Of a stretch of 64,000 nt of DNA, positions 1 through 9,792 are shown in pieces. This stretch comes from Rossellomorea aquimaris. Lineage in GTDB: Bacteria; Bacillota; Bacilli; Bacillales; Bacillaceae_B. The stretch is from contig NZ_VTEX01000004.1 of NCBI RefSeq assembly GCF_008180865.1, forward strand, positions 186,001 to 250,000, written 5' to 3'. Every line of letters starts with the position of its first letter. Position 1 is the stretch's first letter. Made by a program: the position numbers and the translations under genes. The notes beneath the pieces were generated by a model. The model saw only the letters and a list, made by a program, of their open reading frames with translations. It was not told the origin of the DNA and searched no databases.

Positions 1-206
1 ATGGTGAGGACCACGAAATCCCCTTCAGAAAGAGTGATCTTTTCCGTGTCTTTGAAAGAATAGCGATCAATCATGACAAGACGGGATACACCTTTGTGTG
101 TAGTATTCATATCTGGGGTTATGGGATGTACTTGAGGAAATAATCCGATATCCTGATTTAATCTTTCGATGTTTAATTTCATTGTGTTTTTCGACGCAAC
201 AGTCAT
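1..206 (-). CDS. nrdJ: Ribonucleoside-diphosphate reductase, B12-dependent (class II), N-terminal part
   Basis: Only the first 68 codons are in the window; the gene runs off the left edge. The start is ATG at 206, with AAGGAGTT at 212-219 as ribosome binding site. The N-terminus (MTVASKNTMKLNIERL) resembles, from memory, the B12-dependent ribonucleotide reductases of Bacillus, which reduce ribonucleotides to deoxyribonucleotides in the cytoplasm. Independent support comes from the two NrdR-box-like palindromes upstream (313-361), which mark ribonucleotide reductase genes. The catalytic domain is not visible, so the class II assignment rests on N-terminal resemblance only. Confidence 0.65.
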   Translation of the reverse strand, partial: MTVASKNTMKLNIERLNQDIGLFPQVHPITPDMNTTHKGVSRLVMIDRYSFKDTEKITLSEGDFVVLT

Positions 207-312
207 AAAGACAACTCCTTCTATCTCAAATCTTTCATTTGTATGTTGATTACTTTGATGTCTAATATCAAGTAATACGATATCATAGCTCTAATAGAAA
301 AGCAATAAATAA

Positions 313-361
313 ACACAACATATAGTGTGTTAAAAATTATTCTACACACCACATATTGTGT
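313..361 (-). promoter_or_regulatory. Pair of NrdR boxes upstream of nrdJ
   Basis: Two 16-bp palindromes, ACACAACATATAGTGT at 313-328 and ACACCACATATTGTGT at 346-361, lie 33 bp apart start to start, about three helical turns. Both fit the NrdR consensus (acaCwAtATaTwGtgt). NrdR represses ribonucleotide reductase genes according to the ATP/dATP balance. They sit about 110-155 bp upstream of the nrdJ start. The rest of 207-557 contains the lipM terminator and no gene I can support. Confidence 0.8.
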
Positions 362-516
362 TTCAGGTCAATAGGTCATTTGTTTGTCAAACGGTTAATA
401 AGCCAATAAAAATAGAAAACAGGAGGAAATAATAGAAAATCATATAATACTCCCACCATTTCTATTAATTTAGAACTTGATATAAATCCAAGTCGCGTAA
501 TAGTTGGTAAAATAGG

Positions 517-543
517 AAAAAAGCGACAAGCATCGCTTTTTTT
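517..543 (-). terminator. Rho-independent terminator of lipM
   Basis: Hairpin AAAAAAGCGA / TCGCTTTTTT with a six-base loop, directly after the lipM stop and followed on the minus strand by a T-rich run. Confidence 0.75.
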
Positions 544-557
544 CTACAAAAAAATTT

Positions 558-1394
558 TTATCGCTTAAAATTCCAGTCATCTGATTCGTACCGGGTCCCG
601 GCAAGGTCCACAACATATTGTGTTTCCTCTTCAGAAAGTTCATACGGTTCCAGGTGGATATTCAATCCTTCTTCAAAACCTTTTTTGAACGCTTCCTTCG
701 CCATATCCATGGTAATAGATTCAGAACTGATTTCGTTCATCGCGACGGCCTTGCTTTTAAATGCCCGCTGCATACGCTCTTTTACCCGGTCCGATGGATA
801 CTTAAACAGGCTGAACAGCTTATCCTCGTCAAGATCCAATAGTATGGAACCGTGTTGAAGGATGACGCCTTTCTGCCGGGTCTGGGCACTTCCAGCCACT
901 TTTCTGCCTTCAACGACTAACTCGTACCAGCTTGGCGCATCAAAACAAACAGCCGAACGTGGATTTTTTAATCCTTCCCGCTCTTCTGCTGTTTTCGGAA
1001 CAGCAAAGTAGGCTTCGAGTCCAAGTCCTTGAAATCCTTTTAAGATCCCTTCAGAAATCACTCGATATGCTTCCGTAACCGTTTTAGGCATCTCTGGGTG
1101 TTCCTCGGAAACAATGACACTGTACGTCAATTCATGCTCATGCAGAACCCCTCTGCCTCCCGTCGGTCTTCTGACAAAGCCAAGTCCGTGCTCTTTCACT
1201 GCTTCAAGATTGATTTCCTTTTCTACCTTTTGAAAGTATCCAATCGAGAGCGTTGCGGGATCCCAGCCGTAAAACCTGATCGTGGGAGGAATCTTCCCCT
1301 CGCTATGCCAATCCAATAGCGCCTCATCAAGTGCCATATTAAAAGAAGGAGAACAATTCCCTGAGTCAATGAATCTCCATGTTTCTTTTTTCAT
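558..1394 (-). CDS. lipM: Octanoyl-[GcvH]:protein N-octanoyltransferase / lipoate-protein ligase family, LipM
   Basis: 278 residues, the usual LipM length. The enzyme moves octanoyl from acyl carrier protein to the lipoyl domain of GcvH, the first step of lipoate assembly in Bacillus. Visible family features are the [18 protein letters not shown] region (about residues 75-92) and Cys150 in SAVCFDAPS, the position of the acyl-cysteine nucleophile in B. subtilis LipM, followed by the GRKVAGSAQ segment. It stands alone with its own terminator. Its place beside the gcv genes fits: the glycine cleavage H protein is its substrate. Confidence 0.93.
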   Translation of the reverse strand: MKKETWRFIDSGNCSPSFNMALDEALLDWHSEGKIPPTIRFYGWDPATLSIGYFQKVEKEINLEAVKEHGLGFVRRPTGGRGVLHEHELTYSVIVSEEHPEMPKTVTEAYRVISEGILKGFQGLGLEAYFAVPKTAEEREGLKNPRSAVCFDAPSWYELVVEGRKVAGSAQTRQKGVILQHGSILLDLDEDKLFSLFKYPSDRVKERMQRAFKSKAVAMNEISSESITMDMAKEAFKKGFEEGLNIHLEPYELSEEETQYVVDLAGTRYESDDWNFKR

Positions 1395-1603
1395 GCAACA
1401 TACCTCATTTACGTCTTCTCTTTATTATTTTGTTATGTAAAAAATCAACTTCATTTAAGTCCGTTACTAGTCTATCAAATTCAAAAGAAAAAACAAAGAA
1501 AAACAGATTGGAAAGTGTTTGCTGTAAAATAATAAATTTGTTTTGATTCTCGAGGCTTTCATGAATATAATAGAAGTTAGCGCATTTGTAGAAAGGAGCA
1601 TGA

Positions 1604-1990
1604 ATGATGGAAGGAATATATATTCTTTTAGTCGTACTTGGTGGAATCATTGTTTATTCACTCTTTACGTTCTTCTATCAAAAGAGAATTGTGAATACTT
1701 TGACTGAAGAAGAATTTAGAGCAGGATATCGGAAAGCTCAGTTGATAGATGTTCGTGAAGCGAATGAATTTGATAACGGTCACGTACTTGGCGCACGAAA
1801 TATCCCCCTCTCTCAAATTAAAATGAGACAAAAGGAAATCCGTGCCGATCAGCCCGTTTACCTTTATTGCCAAAGCGGACTCCGCAGCGGAAGAGCAGCT
1901 CAAATGCTTCACCGCAAAGGGTACCGAGATCTTCACCAATTGCAGGGCGGCTTTAAAAAGTGGACAGGTAAAGTAAAGCATAAAAAATAA
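1604..1990 (+). CDS. yqhL: Membrane-anchored rhodanese-like protein YqhL
   Basis: 128 residues. Residues 1-25 form one hydrophobic membrane segment, followed by a single rhodanese domain (about 35-125) with the active-site loop CQSGLRSGR; the cysteine would carry a persulfide. A start at 1604 or at the adjacent ATG at 1607 is equally possible behind GAAAGGAG. It is divergent from lipM and has a terminator right after the stop. The physiological substrate is unknown; the role as a sulfurtransferase or thiol-redox protein is inferred from the domain. Confidence 0.88.
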   Translation: MMEGIYILLVVLGGIIVYSLFTFFYQKRIVNTLTEEEFRAGYRKAQLIDVREANEFDNGHVLGARNIPLSQIKMRQKEIRADQPVYLYCQSGLRSGRAAQMLHRKGYRDLHQLQGGFKKWTGKVKHKK

Positions 1991-1994
1991 TGTG

Positions 1995-2024
1995 AAAGGA
2001 TTGCCTTTGGGTGATCCTTTTTTT
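1995..2024 (+). terminator. Terminator of yqhL
   Basis: Inverted repeat AAAGGAT / ATCCTTT followed by a T run, 5 bp after the yqhL stop. Confidence 0.7.
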
Positions 2025-2091
2025 GATTGGTGGAAGTAGTGGGCTGGGCTCCCGGGTAGAGTTGGTTTTATATTACATAGGTCCGTCCCTC

Positions 2092-2123
2092 AAAAAAAAT
2101 CCCCGCAGCGATTGGCTGCGGGG
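2092..2123 (-). terminator. Terminator of the gcvT-gcvPA-gcvPB operon
   Basis: Strong hairpin CCCCGCAGC / GCTGCGGGG; read on the minus strand it is followed by eight T. It lies 19 bp after the gcvPB stop. Confidence 0.9.
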
Positions 2124-2141
2124 ATTTCCAATTTATATTCT

Positions 2142-3605
2142 TTAGTTTTCTTTTGTATAACGCAGTACCGGTTTTCTCGCTGCGAGTGTTTCGTCCATAC
2201 GTTTGACGATGGTTGTATGAGGTGCTTCCTGGACGATTTCCGGCGTTTCTTCTGCTTCTTTGGCAATCTGGATCATGGCATCAATGAAGGAATCGAGTGT
2301 TTCTTTAGATTCTGTTTCAGTTGGCTCGATCATCATGCATTCTTCCACATTTAATGGGAAGTAAATCGTTGGCGGATGATATCCGAAGTCGAGTAGACGC
2401 TTCGCAATATCCAATGTCCGGACGCCCAGCTTCTTTTGACGTTTTCCGCTGATGACAAATTCATGCTTACAATGACGATCGTATGGAAGGTCAAAGTGAG
2501 GAGCCAGTCGGCGCATCATGTAATTTGCATTCAGGACTGCGTTTTCTGTAACGGCTCTCAGCCCGTCTGGACCCATCGTTCTGATGTACGTATAGGCACG
2601 AACGTTGATTCCAAAGTTCCCATAGTAAGGTTTTACACGGCCAATGGAATCAGGACGGTTGTAATCGAATTCGAACTTATCGCCATTTTTCACCAGGACC
2701 GGTTTAGGAAGGTATTTAATCAAGTCTTCCTTCACTCCGACAGGACCGCTTCCCGGACCACCGCCTCCGTGAGGTCCCGTAAACGTCTTATGAAGATTTA
2801 AATGCACGACATCAAATCCCATGTCCCCCGGTCTGGCTTTTGATAATACGGCATTTAAATTGGCACCATCATAATACAGCTTACCGCCTGCTTCATGAAT
2901 GATTGCAGCCATTTCCAGAATGTTTTCTTCAAATAATCCAAGTGTGTTCGGATTGGTCAGCATCAGGGCTGCTGTATCATCTCCTACTACACGCTTCAGA
3001 TCTTCCAAATCAACTAATCCATTCTCGTTTGATTTTACCGTTACCGTTTCAAAACCTGCTACAGTCGCACTGGCAGGATTTGTTCCATGAGCAGAATCCG
3101 GTACGATGACCTTCGTACGGTGAGTGTCGCCATTTGCTTCATGGTAAGCCCGGATCATCATAAGACCCGTCCACTCTCCATGAGCACCGGCAGCAGGTTG
3201 AAGGGTCACTTCATCCATGCCCGTGATCTCTTTCAAATGCTCCTGAAGATCATACATCAGTTCAAGGGCACCTTGAACGCTTTCTGCTTCTTGCAGAGGA
3301 TTGATATGAGCAAATCCATTTAAGCGTGCAACGTTTTCATTCACCTTCGGATTGTACTTCATCGTACAAGATCCTAATGGATAGAAACCGGAATCCACAC
3401 CATGATTACGTTTTGATAATGCCGTATAATGACGCATGATATCCAGTTCGGATACTTCTGGAAGCTCTGGATCTTCCGAACGGATATAATCCGATGGGAT
3501 GAGATCCGATAATTCAACCTGTGGTACATCCATTTCAGGTAAGCTATAGCCTACACGGCCTTCTTTAGATAATTCAAAAATAAGAGGTTGATCTTGCTTA
3601 TTCAT
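2142..3605 (-). CDS. gcvPB: Glycine dehydrogenase (decarboxylating) subunit 2
   Basis: 487 residues. This is the pyridoxal-phosphate-carrying half of the split P protein of the glycine cleavage system; it decarboxylates glycine and passes the aminomethyl group to lipoylated GcvH. The PLP lysine is Lys273 in [17 protein letters not shown]. It overlaps gcvPA by 8 bp, consistent with translational coupling of two subunits of one enzyme. It is the last gene of the riboswitch-controlled operon. Confidence 0.96.
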   Translation of the reverse strand: MNKQDQPLIFELSKEGRVGYSLPEMDVPQVELSDLIPSDYIRSEDPELPEVSELDIMRHYTALSKRNHGVDSGFYPLGSCTMKYNPKVNENVARLNGFAHINPLQEAESVQGALELMYDLQEHLKEITGMDEVTLQPAAGAHGEWTGLMMIRAYHEANGDTHRTKVIVPDSAHGTNPASATVAGFETVTVKSNENGLVDLEDLKRVVGDDTAALMLTNPNTLGLFEENILEMAAIIHEAGGKLYYDGANLNAVLSKARPGDMGFDVVHLNLHKTFTGPHGGGGPGSGPVGVKEDLIKYLPKPVLVKNGDKFEFDYNRPDSIGRVKPYYGNFGINVRAYTYIRTMGPDGLRAVTENAVLNANYMMRRLAPHFDLPYDRHCKHEFVISGKRQKKLGVRTLDIAKRLLDFGYHPPTIYFPLNVEECMMIEPTETESKETLDSFIDAMIQIAKEAEETPEIVQEAPHTTIVKRMDETLAARKPVLRYTKEN

Positions 3606-4953
3606 GACAATCCCCCAATTCTGCTACGAATGCGTCGATTTCTTCTTTGCTGCGAAGTTCAGTAACAGCCACTAGCATGTGCTGAGATAACCCGTCATCC
3701 ATTAATCCTAAATCGTATCCACCAATCATTTCTTTTCCTAATAGCTTTTGATTGATTTCTTTAACCGGCATATTTACCTTTACGACAAACTCATTGAATG
3801 ATGGTCCTTCAAATGCAATGGAGAACCCTTTTGCTTTAAGGGCTTCTTTTGCATAATGTGCTTTTTGGATATTTTGAAGCGCCATCTCTTTAACGCCTTG
3901 TTTTCCAAGCGCCGTCATGGCTACAGATGCAGCGAGTGCATTTAATGCCTGGTTTGAACAAATATTCGACGTGGCTTTATCTCGACGGATATGCTGTTCA
4001 CGTGCTTGAAGAGTCAGAACAAACCCTCTGATTCCATCTTCATCAACTGTTTGACCAACAAGACGGCCTGGAACTTTACGCATAAGCTTTTTGTTAACGG
4101 CGAAGTATCCACAGTGCGGTCCACCGAATGCACTTGGAATACCAAATGGCTGTGCATCACCAATGACGATATCAGCGCCTAGTTGTCCAGGTGGAGTAAG
4201 TGCCCCTAATGCAAGGGGATTTGAAGAAACCACGAACATCGCTTTTTCAGCATAAGTCACTTCTTCGATGGCTTTTAGTTCTTCTACCCGGCCGAAGAAG
4301 TTAGGATATTGAACGACTACCGCTGCAATTTCATTACTCATTAATTTCTTAAGTTCTTCCACATCCGTAACACCGTTATTGTGCGGGATTTCTACGACTT
4401 CTATATACTGACCTTTTGCATAAGATCGTAAAACATCACGTGATTCCGGATGCACAGTGCTTGAAACCAGGACCTTTTTCCGACGGGTCTGCCCTGCACT
4501 AAGCATAGCTGCTTCGGCAAGAGCCGTTCCTCCATCGTACATGGAAGAATTGGCTACATCCATGCCGGTCAGCTCACAAATCATCGTTTGGAATTCAAAA
4601 ATGGCTTGAAGTTCTCCTTGCGAGATTTCCGGCTGATATGGTGTATAAGCTGTATAAAATTCAGAGCGTGATAATACATGATCCACGATGATCGGCATGT
4701 AGTGGTCGTATACTCCAGCCCCTAAAAAGGATGAATGACTTTTCAGGTCAGCATTCTTCGCTGCCATTTTGGTCAGTTCCTTTACCAATTCCGTTTCTGA
4801 CTTCGCTTCTTTGATTTTGTAATCCCCTTTGAAACGAACCTTCTCAGGAATATCTTCAAATAGATCGTTAACGCTGTCTACTCCTATGCTGTCTAACATT
4901 TCCCTTTGATCCTGCTCTGTCATCGGTAAATAACGATGCTTCATGACCGTCAT
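3598..4953 (-). CDS. gcvPA: Glycine dehydrogenase (decarboxylating) subunit 1
   Basis: 451 residues. This is the non-PLP half of the split P protein, an aminotransferase-fold subunit that pairs with GcvPB. Typical segments are [17 protein letters not shown] and [14 protein letters not shown] near residues 82-150. It lies 7 bp after gcvT and overlaps gcvPB by 8 bp, so the three genes form one transcript. Confidence 0.96.
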   Translation of the reverse strand: MTVMKHRYLPMTEQDQREMLDSIGVDSVNDLFEDIPEKVRFKGDYKIKEAKSETELVKELTKMAAKNADLKSHSSFLGAGVYDHYMPIIVDHVLSRSEFYTAYTPYQPEISQGELQAIFEFQTMICELTGMDVANSSMYDGGTALAEAAMLSAGQTRRKKVLVSSTVHPESRDVLRSYAKGQYIEVVEIPHNNGVTDVEELKKLMSNEIAAVVVQYPNFFGRVEELKAIEEVTYAEKAMFVVSSNPLALGALTPPGQLGADIVIGDAQPFGIPSAFGGPHCGYFAVNKKLMRKVPGRLVGQTVDEDGIRGFVLTLQAREQHIRRDKATSNICSNQALNALAASVAMTALGKQGVKEMALQNIQKAHYAKEALKAKGFSIAFEGPSFNEFVVKVNMPVKEINQKLLGKEMIGGYDLGLMDDGLSQHMLVAVTELRSKEEIDAFVAELGDCHE

Positions 4954-4960
4954 TCCTCCC

Positions 4961-6067
4961 CTATTTCTTTGGTCTTTTATAGAATGGTGTGGCTACTACT
5001 TTCGCTTTTAACTTTTTCCCTCTGATTTCAACCAGCACTTCCGTATCTAAAGAAGTAAACTTTTTATCAAGTAATGCTAATCCTACATTTTTCTTTAATG
5101 TTGGCGATTGTGTACCGGTCGTGACTTCCCCTATTTCTTCTTCACCGGAATACACCTTATATCCATGACGTGGAATTCCGCGATCGATCATTTCAATCCC
5201 GACGATTTTTCTTGGGGCGCCTTCATCCTTTTGTTGTTTCAGCACTTCCTGACCATTAAATGGAACCTCTTTATTCACTTTTACGGCGAATCCAATCCCT
5301 GCTTCGATCGGCGTGATCGATTGAGATAATTCTTGTCCGTAAAGGGCAAGGTTCGCTTCAAAACGCAATGTATCACGTGCACCAAGTCCGCATGGAAGTA
5401 CACCATGCTCCTTCCCTGCATCCAGGATGGCTTTCCATATTGCGGCCGCATCACCTGCATCACAGTAAATCTCAAATCCATCTTCCCCTGTGTAACCGGT
5501 ACGTGAAACAAGTGCATGCTTACCGTCTATATTCACTTCGGTCTGGAATTTAAAAAATCCGATATCGCTTAGTGAATGTTCGTTTGTAAGTATTTGTAAA
5601 ACCTGTTCAGCAAGTGGACCTTGAAGTGCCAATTGCGCCATATGTTCAGAGATGTTGTTGATTTCAACCCCATCGACTTCATGTTCTTTCAGCCACTGAA
5701 AATCTTTATCTATATTTGCCGCATTTACAACGAGCAAATAATCATTATCTTTTATTTTATAAACTAATAAGTCATCGACCGTCCCACCGTTTTCGTAGCA
5801 CATAGCCGTATACTGAGCTCCTCCATCTTTTACTTTGGAGACATCATTTGTCATCATTCTTTGTAAATAGTCAAGAGCCCCTTCACCCTTCACTTCAATT
5901 TCTCCCATATGAGAAACGTCGAATAGTCCAGCTCGGGATCTTACCGCTTCATGTTCTTCTTTAATGCTTGAGAATTGCACTGGTAAAGCCCAGCCACCGA
6001 AGTCGATGGTCTTTCCTCCATACTCTTTGTACACTTCGTATAAAGGTGTTTGTTTTAACTCTGACAT
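4961..6067 (-). CDS. gcvT: Glycine cleavage system aminomethyltransferase (T protein)
   Basis: 368 residues from the ATG at 6067, which has AAAGGGGGA seven bases upstream; an in-frame ATG at 6112 lacks such a site and would add 15 unrelated residues. The T protein transfers the aminomethyl carbon from GcvH to tetrahydrofolate and releases ammonia. Residues [19 protein letters not shown] at the start and the [12 protein letters not shown] segment near residue 190 are typical. First gene of the operon, behind the glycine riboswitch. Confidence 0.96.
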   Translation of the reverse strand: MSELKQTPLYEVYKEYGGKTIDFGGWALPVQFSSIKEEHEAVRSRAGLFDVSHMGEIEVKGEGALDYLQRMMTNDVSKVKDGGAQYTAMCYENGGTVDDLLVYKIKDNDYLLVVNAANIDKDFQWLKEHEVDGVEINNISEHMAQLALQGPLAEQVLQILTNEHSLSDIGFFKFQTEVNIDGKHALVSRTGYTGEDGFEIYCDAGDAAAIWKAILDAGKEHGVLPCGLGARDTLRFEANLALYGQELSQSITPIEAGIGFAVKVNKEVPFNGQEVLKQQKDEGAPRKIVGIEMIDRGIPRHGYKVYSGEEEIGEVTTGTQSPTLKKNVGLALLDKKFTSLDTEVLVEIRGKKLKAKVVATPFYKRPKK

Positions 6068-6120
6068 GACTTTTCCCCCTTTATCTTCCTTACATGCATA
6101 ATCCTTAACCAAGTTTTATC

Positions 6121-6345
6121 CCATGAAAAAAGGACAGAAAAACCCCTTTTCATAAAGAAGTTTTCTCTGTCCTTGCACCTGAAAGTTTACCGAAGAACGG
6201 CTTTCCCCTTTGGTGGTTTCCCATACGGAAACACTCTCCAGAGTTGCGTCCAACAAGAGTCTTTTTGCCTGAGAGATTCACACTTAAATGTGCTTGCTCC
6301 TTCGGCGCTGAATGCACAGTCTCTCCCCTTGTTATCATTCGCCAA
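6121..6345 (-). promoter_or_regulatory. Tandem glycine riboswitch with terminator hairpin
   Basis: On the minus strand two glycine-aptamer-like modules follow each other between about 6345 and 6175, each with the GGGGAGAG or GGAGAG entry strand, GCGCCGAAGGAGCAA-type core and a CUCUCAGGCAAAAAGA-like closing part. They end in a hairpin (AAGGACAGA ... TTCTGTCCTT, 6128-6175) followed by T residues, which would act as the expression platform. This is the known gcvT riboswitch architecture: glycine binding relieves termination and turns on glycine breakdown. Confidence 0.93.
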
Positions 6346-6512
6346 TATTCCTTGAAACATTTGGTCATACTAGAAATATACAGAAGAAATGTTGTAAATG
6401 TGAATGTTCGGATTTTCGAGTTTTTTAAACATTAGAAAATCTATTTTCATCCTACCATTAAATACGAGGATTGAGCAATCATTTTTATTAGAATTAAGGA
6501 GATGTTTTTCAG

Positions 6513-8213
6513 ATGAATGTTGAGGTTTTATTTGATGAAGAATGGGGCGAGGGTCTCGAGAATTTAATTGATAACGATGGCCCATGGGGAAATTGGGAGC
6601 TTTATAAGCTGGCCATCGAATTTGAACATCATCTTGCAATTCCGAACTTTGAAGGCCTGCAAGCACCAAAACATTTGGCAAACGTCACTCCGCTCCCCCA
6701 TCAGCTTGAAGCAGCAAAGCAGGTTGTCGAAACGATGAACGGAAAAGCGATCCTTGCAGATGAGGTTGGATTAGGTAAAACCATTGAAGCCGGATTGATA
6801 TTAAAAGAATACATGATTAGAGGATTAGTGAAGAAAGTATTAATATTGGTTCCCGCTTCCCTGGTCTCTCAATGGGCCTATGAATTAAACAGTAAGTTTT
6901 TCATTCCGGCTGTTCCGCAACGAAAAAGTTACGTATGGGATCAGTGCGATATTGTCGTTTCATCCATGGATACGGCTAAGCGGAGCCCTCATCGGGAAAA
7001 AGTGTATGAACAGGACTATGATTTGGTGATTATCGATGAAGCTCACAAACTAAAAAATCATAAAACAAAAAACTATGAATTTGTCCAGAATCTAAAAAAG
7101 AAGTTCTGCCTTCTTCTGACAGCGACACCTATCCAAAATCGTGTTGAAGAAATCTTTCACCTAGTTTCTCTCCTTAAGCCTGGACATCTCGGAAATGAAT
7201 CCGGGTTTTCTGACAGATATAAAAAAGGGGACCGTACTCTTCAAGAGGACGAACATTTAAAAAGTCTCATTAACAAAGTGATGATTCGTAACAGACGCAG
7301 CGATACGGGAATTGAATGGACAAAACGGCACGTAAAGACTGTCTTAATCGATTTTAACGAAGCCGAAAGAGATTTATATAACAGCATCGATCTGCTCAGG
7401 GGGAACTATGATGACTGGGCTAATTCAAGCTCCTTCTCGCTGATGACACTTCAAAGAGAAGCATGCAGCTCTCGTGAAGCAGTATTTTACACTCTCAAAA
7501 ACATGCTTGAGAAGAAGGAAGCTCCCACGGTTGGTTTTGAGAATACTATTGGCACCCTGATGAAAAAAGTAGAAAACGTGACAATGAACTCCAAGGCTCA
7601 GAAAGCATTGGAAATCGTTCAATCGATCAATGATAAAGTGATAATATTTACAGAGTACCGTGCGACACAGCTCTATCTGCAATGGTTCTTAAAACAGCAT
7701 GGAATAAGCTCCGTACCTTTCCGAGGTGGATTTAAACGGGGAAAAAAGGACTGGATGCGTGAACTCTTTCAAAAGCATGCACAGGTGCTAATTGCTACTG
7801 AGGCCGGAGGGGAAGGAATCAACCTCCAATTCTGCCATCACGTGATCAACTTTGACCTGCCCTGGAATCCTATGAGGTTAGAGCAACGGATCGGTCGTGT
7901 CCATCGTCTCGGACAGACAGAGGATGTTCACATCTACAATTTCGCTACCAGAGACACGGTCGAAGAACATATATTAAAACTTCTTTATGAAAAGATCAAT
8001 CTCTTTGAACGAGTGATCGGACAATTGGATGAAATCCTTACCCGCCTGGATTTCCGTGACTTCGAAGAGCATGTAACCGATATTCTTTCTTCATCCAGGA
8101 CGGAAGGGGAAATGAAGATAAAAATGGAGAATTTAACGAGTATGATTCAATTTGCCGAACAATTAAAGGAGGAGAAATCAAATGCAGCAGCACGAAATTC
8201 ATCAATTTCTTGA
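6513..8213 (+). CDS. yqhH: SNF2-type DEAD/DEAH-box helicase YqhH
   Basis: 566 residues, a Swi2/Snf2-type ATPase. Motif I is DEVGLGKTIEAG (about residue 80), motif II is DEAH (in IIDEAHKLKNHKTKN), motif III TATP, and the C-terminal lobe has GEGINLQFC and QRIGRVHRLGQ (motifs V and VI). It probably translocates on DNA or remodels protein-nucleic-acid complexes; the B. subtilis role is unsettled to my knowledge. The start at 6513 follows AAGGAGATG. It overlaps yqhG by 32 bp, so the two are co-translated. Divergent from gcvT. Confidence 0.92.
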   Translation: MNVEVLFDEEWGEGLENLIDNDGPWGNWELYKLAIEFEHHLAIPNFEGLQAPKHLANVTPLPHQLEAAKQVVETMNGKAILADEVGLGKTIEAGLILKEYMIRGLVKKVLILVPASLVSQWAYELNSKFFIPAVPQRKSYVWDQCDIVVSSMDTAKRSPHREKVYEQDYDLVIIDEAHKLKNHKTKNYEFVQNLKKKFCLLLTATPIQNRVEEIFHLVSLLKPGHLGNESGFSDRYKKGDRTLQEDEHLKSLINKVMIRNRRSDTGIEWTKRHVKTVLIDFNEAERDLYNSIDLLRGNYDDWANSSSFSLMTLQREACSSREAVFYTLKNMLEKKEAPTVGFENTIGTLMKKVENVTMNSKAQKALEIVQSINDKVIIFTEYRATQLYLQWFLKQHGISSVPFRGGFKRGKKDWMRELFQKHAQVLIATEAGGEGINLQFCHHVINFDLPWNPMRLEQRIGRVHRLGQTEDVHIYNFATRDTVEEHILKLLYEKINLFERVIGQLDEILTRLDFRDFEEHVTDILSSSRTEGEMKIKMENLTSMIQFAEQLKEEKSNAAARNSSIS

Positions 8214-8973
8214 GAGATACTTCGTGGCTAATGGATGTGACCTGGTTGCGAACGGAAACGGCCATATGACCGTCCAACTCACGATTGATTTGGATAAGGA
8301 GCTGATGAACCGTCCTTTCTATTGGCATTACCTTGAGAAAACGGGAGGTATTCCAAATCCTATGACATTGTCCCTTATAACGAATCCGGATAAAGCACCT
8401 GAAGACTTAAAAGGAGAACCTATTCACTTTGGTTCTCCACGGTTACACCAAATCTTCCATTCAACACGAAATTTAGCAGGGTATATTCGCTTATACGAAA
8501 ACGGGCACACACCGAGTGGTCAGCAAACCCCTCTTCATCCCTGGCTCGGACTGAATATCAAAATTTCGTATCAATCCAACCGAAAGAAAGACAGCATTCG
8601 AAGCATCGGATTAAATCTGATCAATGGCGTACTTCTGGAAAACTTTCATTCGTCATTGATGTCCAGAAATCTGACACCTAAGATTCCTGATTTCTCGTTC
8701 ACATTGACACCGATCATCAAACCGAGAAGCGGAGTGAACCGCATTCAAACGTACCTGTATGAAGAGATCAAAAAGGAACCTGTTGAATGGGCTGAGCAGG
8801 CACGAAAGACGTGGGAGGAAGATTTACAATTATTGAATCACTTTTATGGAGATCAAGAGGAAAAACCCGAATCCTATTTCCTGGAACAACAAGCCTTAAA
8901 AGAACAATATGAACCTAAGATTTCTATTGATATTATTAACGGCGGGATTTTTTATTTACAGAACAACAATTGA
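8182..8973 (+). CDS. yqhG: YqhG family protein
   Basis: 263 residues, soluble, no signal peptide or membrane segment. It matches the YqhG family that follows yqhH in Bacillus genomes; function unknown. Start ATG at 8182 with AAAGGAGGAGA upstream, inside the end of yqhH. The overlap suggests that the product works with the helicase. Confidence 0.88.
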   Translation: MQQHEIHQFLERYFVANGCDLVANGNGHMTVQLTIDLDKELMNRPFYWHYLEKTGGIPNPMTLSLITNPDKAPEDLKGEPIHFGSPRLHQIFHSTRNLAGYIRLYENGHTPSGQQTPLHPWLGLNIKISYQSNRKKDSIRSIGLNLINGVLLENFHSSLMSRNLTPKIPDFSFTLTPIIKPRSGVNRIQTYLYEEIKKEPVEWAEQARKTWEEDLQLLNHFYGDQEEKPESYFLEQQALKEQYEPKISIDIINGGIFYLQNNN

Positions 8974-8978
8974 TTGTT

Positions 8979-9014
8979 AAACGGAGTAAGTGCTTTTAGA
9001 CGCTTACTCTGTTT
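8979..9014 (+). terminator. Hairpin after yqhG
   Basis: Inverted repeat AAACGGAGTAAG / CTTACTCTGTTT just past the yqhG stop; only a short T run follows, so termination strength is uncertain. Confidence 0.5.
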
Positions 9015-9020
9015 AACTCC

Positions 9021-9047
9021 AAAAAAAAGACTGCCAAAAGGCAGCCG
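9021..9047 (-). terminator. Terminator downstream of yqzE (end of comG cluster)
   Basis: Hairpin CTGCC-AAAA-GGCAG followed on the minus strand by eight T; it lies 5 bp after the yqzE stop and closes the comG-aroK-yqzE unit. Confidence 0.85.
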
Positions 9048-9051
9048 TTGA

Positions 9052-9231
9052 TTATTTATTTTTCTTAAACATGATCATGAAAGCATATGGTATGATCCCG
9101 AACCAGCGAAATAGGAATGGTTCTCGCTCATTCTTCCGCTGCTTCTTTATACTTTTACGTTCATGAGGTGATTTTTCATAATGTTGGACAAATGTTTGTG
9201 TTATGAATTTAACATAATCATTCACTGACAT
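9052..9231 (-). CDS. yqzE: YqzE family small protein
   Basis: 59 residues, start ATG at 9231. The product begins MSVNDYVKFITQTFVQHYEK and contains a basic stretch and RWFGIIPYAFMIMF, closely matching the pattern of B. subtilis YqzE, which lies at the end of the comG operon. The function is unknown; its constant position beside comG suggests a link to competence. Confidence 0.88.
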   Translation of the reverse strand: MSVNDYVKFITQTFVQHYEKSPHERKSIKKQRKNEREPFLFRWFGIIPYAFMIMFKKNK

Positions 9232-9279
9232 AAAAGCACCACCTCCTGCTTTTATCAGTATGCCCGGCTATAAGTAATT

Positions 9280-9789
9280 TTATTCAGCTTGCCCATCTAG
9301 ATAAGGAAGTATTTCTTCAATAACCTCTTCTATGGTTTTATTGTCTGTATGAATCGTTATGGAGCTCCCGCTCTCATACATTGGGAAGCGAAGGTTGAAT
9401 AAACTCGATAATCGTTCCTTTGAATTATTTTGTACGAGTGGACGATTTTCATCGCCTTCTAAACGGGACCATAATGAAGCAAAAGGACAAGTCAGGTGGA
9501 ATACAAATTCCTGTTGTCGCAAGATCTCCCGGTTCTCTTCCCTTTCAATCACTCCACCACCAGTAGTGATAACCGCTTGCTTGTTTGCCAACTCAAGGAG
9601 CACTTTGTTCTCCAGATTTCTGAAATGTTGTTCCCCCTGCTGATTGAAGATCTCTTTAATGGACTTTTTCTCTTTGTTTTCAATGTAACTGTCCATATCA
9701 ATGACCGGTAGATTCAGTAATTCACCAAGATGTTTCCCAATCGTCGTTTTTCCTACCCCCATAAATCCAATAAAGAAAATCGGTTTCAT
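9280..9789 (-). CDS. aroK: Shikimate kinase
   Basis: 169 residues, the normal size. It phosphorylates shikimate at the 3-hydroxyl in the chorismate pathway. The P-loop is GFMGVGKTT (residues 8-16), the shikimate-binding DMDSYIE follows, and TTGGGVI is the conserved glycine-rich segment. It sits 3 bp after comGG, between comGG and yqzE, so it may be transcribed with the competence operon; in B. subtilis the gene is elsewhere, as I recall. Confidence 0.94.
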   Translation of the reverse strand: MKPIFFIGFMGVGKTTIGKHLGELLNLPVIDMDSYIENKEKKSIKEIFNQQGEQHFRNLENKVLLELANKQAVITTGGGVIEREENREILRQQEFVFHLTCPFASLWSRLEGDENRPLVQNNSKERLSSLFNLRFPMYESGSSITIHTDNKTIEEVIEEILPYLDGQAE

Positions 9790-9792
9790 ATT

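Noticed and set aside
6150..6435. Small open frames across the region upstream of gcvT
   Set aside because: They coincide with the structured glycine riboswitch and lack ribosome binding sites.
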